Shown piece by piece: positions 9,074 through 16,075 of a stretch of DNA of 64,000 nt (position 1 is its first letter; each line of letters opens with the position of its first letter). The notes under the pieces were generated by a model that worked only from the letters and a program-made list of their open reading frames with translations, ran no database searches and had not been told where the DNA came from. The DNA lies in NCBI RefSeq assembly GCF_005280195.1, contig NZ_SZPR01000025.1:62001-126000 (forward strand). The letters run 5' to 3'. The position numbers and the translations under genes are program-made. This DNA comes from Streptomyces galbus (lineage in GTDB: Bacteria > Actinomycetota > Actinomycetes > Streptomycetales > Streptomycetaceae).

Positions 9074-10093
9074 TCAGTAGCCGCCCTGGTCGTACGGGTA
9101 CTGGCCGGTGTTCTGCTGCTGGTACTGGCCGTTGTCCTGCTGCGGGTGGCCGCCCTGCTGGGCGCCGTAGGGCTGCTGGTACGGCTGGTGCTGCTGGTGC
9201 TGGGGCTGCTGCTGGTGCTGGGGGTACTGCCGGCCGTAGTACTCGTTCTGGTCGTAACCCTGCTGGTAGCCCTGGTCGTTGCCGTACGGCGCCTGCTGGG
9301 GCTGGGGCTCGTACTGCTGCGGGTACTGCTGGTGCTGGTGCCGGGACTGCTGCTGGTCGCGGGGGTCCGGCTCCATGCGGCGGAGCTGGGTCGTGGCGTC
9401 GTCCATCGGCTGGTGCTGGTACTGGGGCTGGTGCTGCCCGGCCTCGGGCTCCTCGGAGGTCTGCGCCGCCGCCCGCTTCTTCTTGCCGCGCTCGCGCAGG
9501 TACTCGATGAGGATCGGGACGACCGACACCAGGACGATGAGGACGAGGATGGCCTCGACGTTGTTCTTGATGACCCCGATCTGGCCCAGCCAGTAGCCCG
9601 CGAGGGTGACGCCGGTGCCCCACGCGACGCCGCCGATGACGTTGTAGACCAGGAAGGTGCGGTACTTCATCCGGCCGGCGCCCGCCACGATCGGGGCGAA
9701 GGTGCGCACGATGGGGACGAAGCGGGCCAGCACGATGGCCTTCGGGCCGTACTTCTCCATGAACTCGTGGGCCTTGTCCAGGTTCTCCTGCTTGAAGAGC
9801 TTGGAGTTGGGCCGGCCGAAGAGCTTGGGACCGAGGAACTTCCCGATCATGTAGCCCACTTGGTCGCCGAGGACGGCGGCCAGCACGATCAACGTGCACA
9901 CCAGCCACAGCGGCTGGCTGATGAAGTTCCCCTCGGCCACGAACAGACCGGCCGTGAACAGCAGGGAGTCGCCGGGCAGGAAGGCGAACAGCCCGGACTC
10001 CGCGAAGACGATCAGCAGGATGCCGGGCAGGCTGAACGTCTCGATCAGGTAGTCCGGGCTGAGCCACTCGGGGCCGAGCGCAAGCGTGGTCAC
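9074..10093 (-). CDS. DedA-family membrane protein with glutamine-rich C-terminal tail
   Basis: The first 205 or so residues of this 339-residue protein are a DedA/SNARE-associated domain: MTTLALGPEWLSPDYLIETFSLPG, the re-entrant GDSLLFTAG segment, KYGPKAIVLARFVPIVRTFAPIVAGAGRM with the family's conserved arginines, then two more helices. DedA proteins are implicated in lipid flipping and envelope homeostasis. After a basic stretch (RERGKKKRAA) the last 120 residues are low complexity, dominated by Gln, Tyr, Pro and His (for example HQQYPQQYEPQPQQAPYG), and end YPYDQGGY. The tail is predicted cytosolic and disordered. Similar but shorter tails occur in other Streptomyces DedA proteins, as I recall. 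Confidence 0.9.
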   Translation of the reverse strand: MTTLALGPEWLSPDYLIETFSLPGILLIVFAESGLFAFLPGDSLLFTAGLFVAEGNFISQPLWLVCTLIVLAAVLGDQVGYMIGKFLGPKLFGRPNSKLFKQENLDKAHEFMEKYGPKAIVLARFVPIVRTFAPIVAGAGRMKYRTFLVYNVIGGVAWGTGVTLAGYWLGQIGVIKNNVEAILVLIVLVSVVPILIEYLRERGKKKRAAAQTSEEPEAGQHQPQYQHQPMDDATTQLRRMEPDPRDQQQSRHQHQQYPQQYEPQPQQAPYGNDQGYQQGYDQNEYYGRQYPQHQQQPQHQQHQPYQQPYGAQQGGHPQQDNGQYQQQNTGQYPYDQGGY

Positions 10094-10228
10094 GGGTCTG
10101 TGGCTCCTGCGGGTGGGGGGTGCGGGCGGAGGGCTGGCTGCCCCAACGTATCAACGCAGCCGGCCGGGCCCAGGTTCCATGGGCCCCCTCAGGATGCACT
10201 GTGCTCCCCCTGGCACAAAGCTGTGTCC

Positions 10229-10594
10229 ATGAGCATCGAGGACCACGGCGGTGGGCAGGGCCCCCGCCCCGACGTACTGGTCGTCACGACGAACGACGTG
10301 CCCGGGCACCGGGTGCAGCAGGTCATCGGCGAGGTGTTCGGGCTGACGGTGCGCTCGCGGCACCTGGGCAGCCAGATCGGCGCCGGCCTGAAGTCGATGG
10401 TCGGCGGCGAGCTGAAGGGGCTGACGAAGACGCTCGTGGCCACCCGCAACCAGGCGATGGAACGGCTCGTCGAGCAGGCACGCGCGCGAGGCGCCAACGC
10501 GGTGCTGGCGTTCCGCTTCGACGTGACCGAGGCGGCCGACGTCGGCACGGAGGTGTGCGCGTACGGCACGGCGGTGGTCGTGGCCCCGGAGTGA
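10229..10594 (+). CDS. YbjQ-family (UPF0145) protein
   Basis: A 121-residue cytosolic protein with the YbjQ fold signature: VVTTNDVPGHRVQQVIGEVFGL, then RSRHLGSQIGAGLKSMVGGELKGLTKTL and RGANAVLAFRFDV. These proteins form pentamers and were once called heavy-metal-binding; their biochemical role is not known. An acidic, glycine-rich N-terminus of about 14 residues precedes the fold. It starts at an ATG with no strong ribosome-binding site upstream. It stands alone between the DedA gene and tipA, convergent with tipA (56 bases between stops). Confidence 0.88.
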   Translation: MSIEDHGGGQGPRPDVLVVTTNDVPGHRVQQVIGEVFGLTVRSRHLGSQIGAGLKSMVGGELKGLTKTLVATRNQAMERLVEQARARGANAVLAFRFDVTEAADVGTEVCAYGTAVVVAPE

Positions 10595-10649
10595 CACCGG
10601 GGCCACCGCACCGTCCCGCGCCCGCGGCGCCGTCGTCCGCTCCCGGCGC

Positions 10650-11411
10650 TCAGCCGCCGTGCCGGGCCGCGTTCGCCCGGACGGCCTCGCGCAGGTGCTC
10701 GGCGAGCCCGGGACGCATCGCGTCGTAGAACGCCTTGAAGCGCTCGTCGGCGACGTACAGGTCGGCGAGGTCGCGGTGCATGGCGTACGAGCACGGGTAG
10801 AACCAGCCGTCGATGTGCAGCCGGTGCTCCTCCGCGAGGCCCATCGCGGCCTCGCCGGACGGCGCCTCCCCCGCGGCCATCAGGGCGGCGTAGCGCTCGC
10901 TCCAGTCGGCCACCTCGGCCTGCATCCGCTGCCAGTCCCCCTTGCCGTAGGACGCGGCGCGGCGCTGCGACTCGGCGTAGGTCTCCGTGCCGCCCCAGCG
11001 GCGCTCGGCCTCCTCGGCGTACTGCTCGGGGTCCTTGTCGCCGAAGACCTCGAACTTCTCCTCGGGCGTGAGGTTGATGCCCATCGTGCGTGCCTCCATG
11101 GCGTGCTCCACGGCCTCGGCCATCTTCCGCAGCTTCTCGATCCGGGCGGTCAGCAGCGCGTGCTGGCGGCGCAGGTGCTCCCGCGGGTCCGCGTCCGGGT
11201 CGTCGAGCAGGGCCGCGACCTCGTCGAGGGGGAAGCCGAGCTCCCGGTAGAACAGGATCTGCTGGAGCCGGTCGAGATCCGCGTCGCCGTAGCGCCGGTG
11301 GCCGGCGTGGCTGCGCTCGCTCGGCACCAGCAGGCCGATGGTGTCGTAGTGGTGCAGGGTGCGCACCGTGACCCCGGCGAAGCCGGCGACCTGTCCGACG
11401 GAGTAGCTCAC
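10650..11411 (-). CDS. tipA: TipA-type MerR-family transcriptional activator (thiopeptide sensor)
   Basis: Autogenous activator with a MerR helix-turn-helix (residues 1-75, MSYSVGQVAGFAGVTVRTLHHYD), a long coiled coil (about 75-109) and a TipAS ligand domain. Length is 253 residues, as in S. lividans TipAL. As there, an internal Met110 (MGINLTPEEKFEVFG) could start the short form TipAS. In S. lividans, thiostrepton binds covalently to Cys214. Here the matching segment reads FYPCSYAMHRDLADLY, which keeps Cys207 but has Asp at 214 and no other cysteine in the protein. The ligand domain is also diverged from the lividans one (WGGTETYAESQRRAASYGK). The start is GTG at 11411 behind AAAGGAGCGGAA. 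The promoter architecture is conserved. Confidence 0.95.
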   Translation of the reverse strand: MSYSVGQVAGFAGVTVRTLHHYDTIGLLVPSERSHAGHRRYGDADLDRLQQILFYRELGFPLDEVAALLDDPDADPREHLRRQHALLTARIEKLRKMAEAVEHAMEARTMGINLTPEEKFEVFGDKDPEQYAEEAERRWGGTETYAESQRRAASYGKGDWQRMQAEVADWSERYAALMAAGEAPSGEAAMGLAEEHRLHIDGWFYPCSYAMHRDLADLYVADERFKAFYDAMRPGLAEHLREAVRANAARHGG

Positions 11412-11423
11412 TTCCGCTCCTTT

Positions 11424-11480
11424 CTCGGTACGCGCTCCACAGTGGGTCCTCACGCCGCGTGAGGTGCAAGCGGCTTTCCC
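11424..11480 (-). promoter_or_regulatory. tipA promoter with MerR-type operator and 19-bp spacer
   Basis: Read on the minus strand: TTGCAC (-35), 19 bp containing most of the dyad CCTCACG-CGG-CGTGAGG (11448-11464), then CACTGT (-10). The overlong 19-bp spacer with a dyad inside it is the hallmark of MerR-activated promoters and matches the S. lividans tipA promoter layout (TTGCAC and a CCTCACGT dyad). Confidence 0.85.
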
Positions 11481-11555
11481 CGGCGGCACCCGCGACGCTC
11501 CCCCGAGGGCCGCGCTCCGGATGTTGAGTCCTTTTTGTCTGCTTATCGTGAGCGC

Positions 11556-12842
11556 GTGGCCCAGCACTCCGCGCAGCAGGCGCCCTCCTCCGCTCCGGCG
11601 GCCCCCGCGCGCGTGCTGCTGCGGTCGCTCCTGCCCGCCCTGGTGGTGGGCGTGACCGCGAGCCTGGTCTTCATCGGGGTGAGCGCGGCCGCCGAACAGC
11701 TCCAGCACGTGCTGTGGACGGACCTGCCGGACGCCCTGGGCGTGGGCAGCTACTCGGTGCTGTGGATGACGGTGATGCTCGTCGCGACGGGCGTGGCCGT
11801 GGGCCTGGTGGTGTGGCGCGTCCCGGGACACGCGGGGCCCGATCCGGCGACCACGGGCCTCGACGCGCCCGTGCTGCCGCCCCTCGTGCTGCCCGGCCTG
11901 CTGCTCGCGACCGCCCTGATGCTGGCCGGCGGCCCGAGCCTCGGCCCGGAGAACCCGATCATCGCGGTGAACGTCGGCCTCGCGGTGTGGCTGGGCACCC
12001 GGGCGCTCCCCGGCGCCCCGGCCGGGCTGTGGGGCGCGCTGGCCGAGGCGGCGACGATCGGCGCGCTGTTCGGCACGCCGGTCGCCGCGGCGCTGGTCAT
12101 CTCCGAGGCGCTGGCGGGCCGCCGGGTGCAGGGGCTGCTGTGGGACAACCTGTTCGCGCCGCTCGCGGCCGCCGCGGCCGGTGCGATCACCACGACGCTG
12201 GTGGCGCACCCGAGCTTCGACCTGCACCTGCCGCCGCTCGGCCGGCCGGACTGGGCCGACCTGCTCGCCGCCCTGGTGGTCGCCTCGGCCGGCGCGCTGC
12301 TCGGCCTGTGCGCGGTGTACCTCTTCCCGTACGTCCACGGCAGCTTCCGGCGACTGCGGCACCCGATGCTGGCGCTCCCGGCCGGCGGGGTCGTCCTGGC
12401 CCTGCTGGCGGCCGTGGGCGGCCACCTGACGCTCTTCAAGGGGCTGGACCAGATCGGGGAGCTGGCGCGGGACCCGGAGGGCTGGTCGGCGGGCGGCTTC
12501 GCGACCATGGCGGTGGTGAAGCTGGCGGCGATGCTCGTCGCCGCGTCCTGCGGCTTCCGGGGCGGGCGGATCTTCCCGTCCGTGTTCGTCGGCACCGCCC
12601 TCGGCCTGTGCGCGCACGCGCTCGTACCGGCGGTGCATCCGGCGCTCGGGGTGGCGACGGCCGTGCTGGGCGTGCTGCTGGCGGTCACCCGGCAGGGCTG
12701 GGTGAGCCTGTTCACCGCCGCGGTGCTGGTCTCCTCGCCGGCCGTGCTCGCCCTGCTGTGCATCGCCTCGCTACCGGCCTGGCTGCTGGTGACGGGGCGC
12801 CCGCAGATGCAGTTGGAGCCGGACGGGACCCCGGTGCGCTGA
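11556..12842 (+). CDS. CLC-family ion channel / antiporter
   Basis: A 428-residue integral membrane protein related to CLC voltage-gated chloride channels. It has about ten membrane segments. The CLC selectivity-type motif GGPSLGPENP (canonical GxGxGxE...P region) lies near residue 125 and GCFRGGxxFPS-like SCGFRGGRIFPSVFVG near residue 335. The internal E of GPENP occupies the gating-glutamate region. The start is uncertain: GTG at 11556 (VAQHSAQQAPS) is my choice, and a TTG at 11535 in the same frame would add seven residues. It is divergent from tipA (about 145 bases) and convergent with the ABC exporter permease. The transported ion is inferred from family. Confidence 0.85.
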   Translation: MAQHSAQQAPSSAPAAPARVLLRSLLPALVVGVTASLVFIGVSAAAEQLQHVLWTDLPDALGVGSYSVLWMTVMLVATGVAVGLVVWRVPGHAGPDPATTGLDAPVLPPLVLPGLLLATALMLAGGPSLGPENPIIAVNVGLAVWLGTRALPGAPAGLWGALAEAATIGALFGTPVAAALVISEALAGRRVQGLLWDNLFAPLAAAAAGAITTTLVAHPSFDLHLPPLGRPDWADLLAALVVASAGALLGLCAVYLFPYVHGSFRRLRHPMLALPAGGVVLALLAAVGGHLTLFKGLDQIGELARDPEGWSAGGFATMAVVKLAAMLVAASCGFRGGRIFPSVFVGTALGLCAHALVPAVHPALGVATAVLGVLLAVTRQGWVSLFTAAVLVSSPAVLALLCIASLPAWLLVTGRPQMQLEPDGTPVR

Positions 12843-12858
12843 CCACCGTGCGGTCAGC
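12838..12858. terminator. small hairpin spanning convergent stops
   Basis: GCTGACC (12838-12844) pairs with GGTCAGC (12852-12858) around ACCGTGC. It overlaps the stop codons of the CLC gene and of the convergent ABC permease, so it may end both transcripts. The short stem makes this tentative. Confidence 0.4.
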
Positions 12859-13615
12859 GGCCCAGGCGGGTGAACCTGCGCACCGCCAGCGGGAAGAAGA
12901 CCGCCAGCAGGGCCAGCGGCCACAGCACCGCCGCCGTCACGTGGCCGCTCTCGCCGCCGGGGGCGCCGAGCAGGTCGCGCACGGCGGTCGCCGTACGGGA
13001 CATCGGGTTCCACTCCACGGCCGTGCCCAGCCAGCCCGGCATGGACCCGGGCGCGGCGAGCGCGTTGGACAGGAAGCCGACCGGCCAGACGAGGATCTGC
13101 ACGGCCTGCACCAGCTCCGGCTTCCCGGCGACCAGGGCGAGGTGGATGCCGATCCACAGCATCGCGAAGCGCAGGAGCAGCAGCAGGCCGAGGGCGGCCA
13201 GGAAGGCGCCGGGGCCGCCGTGCGGCCGCCAGCCGAGGGCGAGGCCCACCCCGGTCAGCGCGGCCAGGGAGAGCACCGACTGGAGCATGTCGGCGCTCGC
13301 CCGGCCGACCAGGACGGCGCCGTCGGCCATCGGCAGGGACCGGAAGCGGTCGACGACGCCCTTGTTCAGGTCCTGGGTGACGGCGAGCATCGTGCTCTCC
13401 AGGCCGAAGACCATGGTCAGCGCGAGCATGCCGGGCAGCAGGTAGTCGAGGTAGTCGCCGCGCACCCCGCGGCCGCCGCCGATGAGGTAGCCGAACATCA
13501 GCAGCAGCATCACGGAGAACACCAGCCCGACGAGCAGCCGGACGGGCTGCCGGGCCCAGTGGGCGAGTTCGCGGCGGGTCATGGTCCAGCAGTCGGTCAG
13601 CGCGTGGGCGTTCAT
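12854..13615 (-). CDS. ABC-2 type drug exporter permease (DrrB-like)
   Basis: The 253-residue permease starts MNAHALTDCWTMTRRELAHWARQPVRLLVGLVF and has six predicted membrane helices with the ABC-2 signature region (DYLDYLLPGMLALTMVFGLESTMLAVTQDLNKGVVDRFRSLPM). It pairs with the ATPase encoded just upstream; the start ATG overlaps the ATPase stop by four bases (ATGA), showing translational coupling. DrrAB-type exporters remove hydrophobic drugs. Substrate unknown; control by the adjacent PadR gene is inferred from the operators. Confidence 0.92.
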   Translation of the reverse strand: MNAHALTDCWTMTRRELAHWARQPVRLLVGLVFSVMLLLMFGYLIGGGRGVRGDYLDYLLPGMLALTMVFGLESTMLAVTQDLNKGVVDRFRSLPMADGAVLVGRASADMLQSVLSLAALTGVGLALGWRPHGGPGAFLAALGLLLLLRFAMLWIGIHLALVAGKPELVQAVQILVWPVGFLSNALAAPGSMPGWLGTAVEWNPMSRTATAVRDLLGAPGGESGHVTAAVLWPLALLAVFFPLAVRRFTRLGR

Positions 13616-14646
13616 GCGGCCCGTCCCTCCGTGCGGTCGCGTCCCGGTGCGCGGTCCCGTCCCGCCGTACGGCCGTGCTCCTCCGTACGGTCCTGCTCCT
13701 CCGCGCGGTCGTGCACTCCGGTCAGGTGCAGGAACACCTCGTCCAGCGTGGGCCGGCGCAGGGCGATGTCCTCGGCCTCGATCCCGGCCTCGCCGAGCGC
13801 CCGTACGACGCCGGCCAGCGCGGCCATGCGGTCGGTGACCGGGACGCTGAACAGCCGGCGGTCGGCGTCCACGCGGAGGTCGTCCCGGGCCACCGGGAGC
13901 AGCGCGACGGCGGCGCCGAGCCGGCCCGCGTCGCGCAGCACGACGTCGATGCGGTCGCCGCCGGTGCGCGCCTTGAGTGCGTCGGCCGTACCCTCGGCGA
14001 CCACCCGGCCGCGGTCGACGAGCGAGATGAGGTCGGCGAGCTGGTCGGCCTCCTCCAGGTACTGCGTGGTGAGCAGCACGGTCGTGCCGCCGCCGACCAA
14101 GGAGCGCACCGAGGCCCACACCTCGGCGCGGCCGCGCGGGTCCAGGCCCGTGGTGGGCTCGTCGAGGAACAGCACGCGGGGCTCGGTGACGAGGGAGGCG
14201 GCGAGGTCCAGGCGGCGCCGCATGCCGCCGCTGTAGGCGCGCACGGGCTTGCGGCCGGTGTCGGTGAGGCCGAAGCGCGCGAGGAGCTCGTCGGCGCGCA
14301 CGCGCGCGTGGCGGGCGCCGAGGTGGTGGAGGCGGCCGAACATCTCCAGGTTCTGCCGGCCGCTCAACTCCTCGTCCAGGGCCGCGTGCTGGCCGAGCAG
14401 GCCGATGGCGCGGCGGACGGCGCGGGCCTCGTGCACCACGTCGTGGCCGGCCACCTCGACCCGGCCGGCGTCGGGGCGCAGCAGGGTGGCCAGGACGCGC
14501 ACCAGGGTGGTCTTGCCGGCGCCGTTGGGTCCGAGGACCGCGTGCACGGTGCCGGGCGCCACCGTCAGGTCCAGCCCGTCCAGCGCGGCCCTGCCGCCGT
14601 ACCTCTTGCGTACGCCCTCGACGGTGATCGCGGGGTCGTCGGTCAC
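13612..14646 (-). CDS. ABC exporter ATP-binding protein (DrrA-like)
   Basis: A 344-residue nucleotide-binding subunit. Walker A is GPNGAGKTT near residue 38, the ABC signature YSGGMRRRL near 134 and Walker B VLFLDEPTTGLDP near 154. A DrrA-type C-terminal domain (about 225-315, ending LRRPTLDEVFLHLTG) is followed by 25 residues of imperfect repeats (EEQDRTEEHGRTAGRDRAPG). It starts with GTG (14646) behind AGGAGGG. The promoter immediately upstream carries TTGACG and TACGTT boxes and two PadR-like operators. It forms a two-gene operon with the permease. Confidence 0.94.
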   Translation of the reverse strand: MTDDPAITVEGVRKRYGGRAALDGLDLTVAPGTVHAVLGPNGAGKTTLVRVLATLLRPDAGRVEVAGHDVVHEARAVRRAIGLLGQHAALDEELSGRQNLEMFGRLHHLGARHARVRADELLARFGLTDTGRKPVRAYSGGMRRRLDLAASLVTEPRVLFLDEPTTGLDPRGRAEVWASVRSLVGGGTTVLLTTQYLEEADQLADLISLVDRGRVVAEGTADALKARTGGDRIDVVLRDAGRLGAAVALLPVARDDLRVDADRRLFSVPVTDRMAALAGVVRALGEAGIEAEDIALRRPTLDEVFLHLTGVHDRAEEQDRTEEHGRTAGRDRAPGRDRTEGRAA

Positions 14647-14661
14647 AGCGCGCCCTCCTGT

Positions 14662-14723
14662 TAGTCAAACTTGACTACTGCCCAGGCAACGTACTCCCGC
14701 CCAGTCGACTCGTCAAACTTGAT
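14662..14723 (-). promoter_or_regulatory. ABC exporter promoter bracketed by two PadR-like operators
   Basis: Two related dyads with TCAA-AC-TTGA cores lie here: TAGTCAA-AC-TTGACTA (14662-14677, perfect arms) and GTCAA-AC-TTGAT (14712-14723). On the minus strand the second supplies the -35 hexamer TTGACG (14711-14716). After a 17-bp spacer comes the -10 hexamer TACGTT (14688-14693). The perfect dyad lies just downstream of the -10 box, over the probable transcript start. The outer dyad touches the padR stop codon. This is a classic repressor layout. Confidence 0.75.
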
Positions 14724-15364
14724 TAATGGTCGTCCTGCGGATGCCGGTCACCCGTCGCGTACGGGTTCTCCTGGCCGTCGGCCAGGACGCCGACGAACGG
14801 CTCGCCCTCACCGGCGAAGGTGTACGCCCCGCCCCGGATGCGCTCGACGAGCCCGCGGGTCCACGCCGACTCGGCGTCGGCCGTGTGGACCCACAGGTGC
14901 ATGATCTCGCCGATGTGCCCGAGCTGTTCGGGGCCCTCCGCGGGGATGTAGTGCTCGGTGACGGCTGCGCGCCACTGCGCGATCTTCTCGATCCGCTCCT
15001 CGAGGAGCGCCACCGCCTCCGCGCGCGGCAGGTCGACCATGAAGCCGATCGCCGCGGACTTCACGTCCACCTTCTGGTCGTACTCGGTCAGCGCCTCGCG
15101 GACCAGGCGCAGGAACTCCTCGGTGCCCGCCTCGGTGATCTCGTACTCGGTGCGCGGCGGGCCGCCCGCGGTGGACGGGGCCGTTTCGTGCGCGCGCAGC
15201 AGCCCCTGCTTCGCCATCTGCTTCAGCGCGTGGTAGATCGAGCCGGGCTTGGCGTGGGACCACTCGTGGGCGCCCCAGTACTCCAGGTCGTTGCGCACCT
15301 GGTAGCCGTGGGCCCGCCCGTGCTGGCGCACCGCGCCCAGCACGAGGAGACGGATCGCTGACAT
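14723..15364 (-). CDS. PadR-family transcriptional regulator
   Basis: A 213-residue PadR protein: winged helix at the N-terminus (MSAIRLLVLGAVRQHGRAHGYQVRNDLEYWGAHEWSHAKPGSIYHALKQM, with the ARG-type wing TEYEITEAG) and an alpha-helical C-terminal dimerisation domain. PadR repressors next to ABC exporters usually sense the drug and release the exporter promoter. The gene lies just upstream of the exporter operon on the same strand. Its stop codon overlaps the outer operator, so read-through and local repression are both possible. The ligand is unknown. Confidence 0.92.
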   Translation of the reverse strand: MSAIRLLVLGAVRQHGRAHGYQVRNDLEYWGAHEWSHAKPGSIYHALKQMAKQGLLRAHETAPSTAGGPPRTEYEITEAGTEEFLRLVREALTEYDQKVDVKSAAIGFMVDLPRAEAVALLEERIEKIAQWRAAVTEHYIPAEGPEQLGHIGEIMHLWVHTADAESAWTRGLVERIRGGAYTFAGEGEPFVGVLADGQENPYATGDRHPQDDH

Positions 15365-15389
15365 GGGCCCCAGCGTAGGACAGGCCCGT

Positions 15390-15932
15390 TCAGGCGCCGT
15401 CCCGCTCCAGTGCCACCAGCTCGAAGGCGGTCCTGCCGTCGAGGGACTCCCGGATGATGTCGGCGTGGCCGGCGTGCCGGGCGGTCTCGCGGATCAGGTG
15501 CAGGCACAGCCAGCGCAGCGAGACCCTCTCGTCCGGCGGGAACCAGGGCTCGTTCGGCAGCGGGAAGGTGTCGTCCAGGCTCGGTGCCGAGCGGATGAAC
15601 TCGTCCGTCTGCGCGGCGACCTCCTCCCCGTACGCGAGCTGCCCCTGCAGCGTCTCGTCGCCGACGAGGGTGAAGCACTCGTGCCAGTTCGACCGGTCCC
15701 GCGCGACGGCCGGCGGGACGCCCTTGGCGCGGGCGATCCAGCCCTGCTCCACCTCGGCGACGTGCTTGACCAGCCCGGCCAGGGACAGCTCGCTGGCGCT
15801 CGGGCGGCTCGACGCCTGCTCCTCGGTCAGCCCCAGCACCGACCGGCGGATCCCGCCGCGCTGCTCCGCGAGGAAGGAGAGCAGCGCCCCCCGCTCGTCG
15901 CCCTGCGCCTCGGCTCGCACGTGAGTGACCAT
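15390..15932 (-). CDS. DinB-family protein (DUF664)
   Basis: A 180-residue four-helix-bundle protein of the DinB/DUF664 type. LAGLVKHVAEVEQGWIAR supplies the first conserved histidine and LRWLCLHLIRETARHAGHADIIRESLDG the others, together a likely metal-binding triad. Actinobacterial members are often mycothiol- or bacillithiol-dependent transferases, but this one cannot be assigned a substrate. The ATG is at 15932. It lies 25 bases upstream of the padR start on the same strand, so it may share a transcript with padR. Confidence 0.87.
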   Translation of the reverse strand: MVTHVRAEAQGDERGALLSFLAEQRGGIRRSVLGLTEEQASSRPSASELSLAGLVKHVAEVEQGWIARAKGVPPAVARDRSNWHECFTLVGDETLQGQLAYGEEVAAQTDEFIRSAPSLDDTFPLPNEPWFPPDERVSLRWLCLHLIRETARHAGHADIIRESLDGRTAFELVALERDGA

Positions 15933-16075
15933 GTCCGGCTGCCTTTCGTCGGATCGCACCGCCAGGCCCTTGCTGCCTGACACCGACGACGTTACGGACT
16001 CTTGAGGACAACCGCTGTCCTCAACTCGGGCACGTCCCCCGAAGGGTTCCACGCCTCCGGAGGCCCCGGGGCGGC

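Noticed and set aside
13612..15364. Part of a biosynthetic gene cluster
   Set aside because: The exporter and PadR genes stand alone; no biosynthetic enzyme is nearby.
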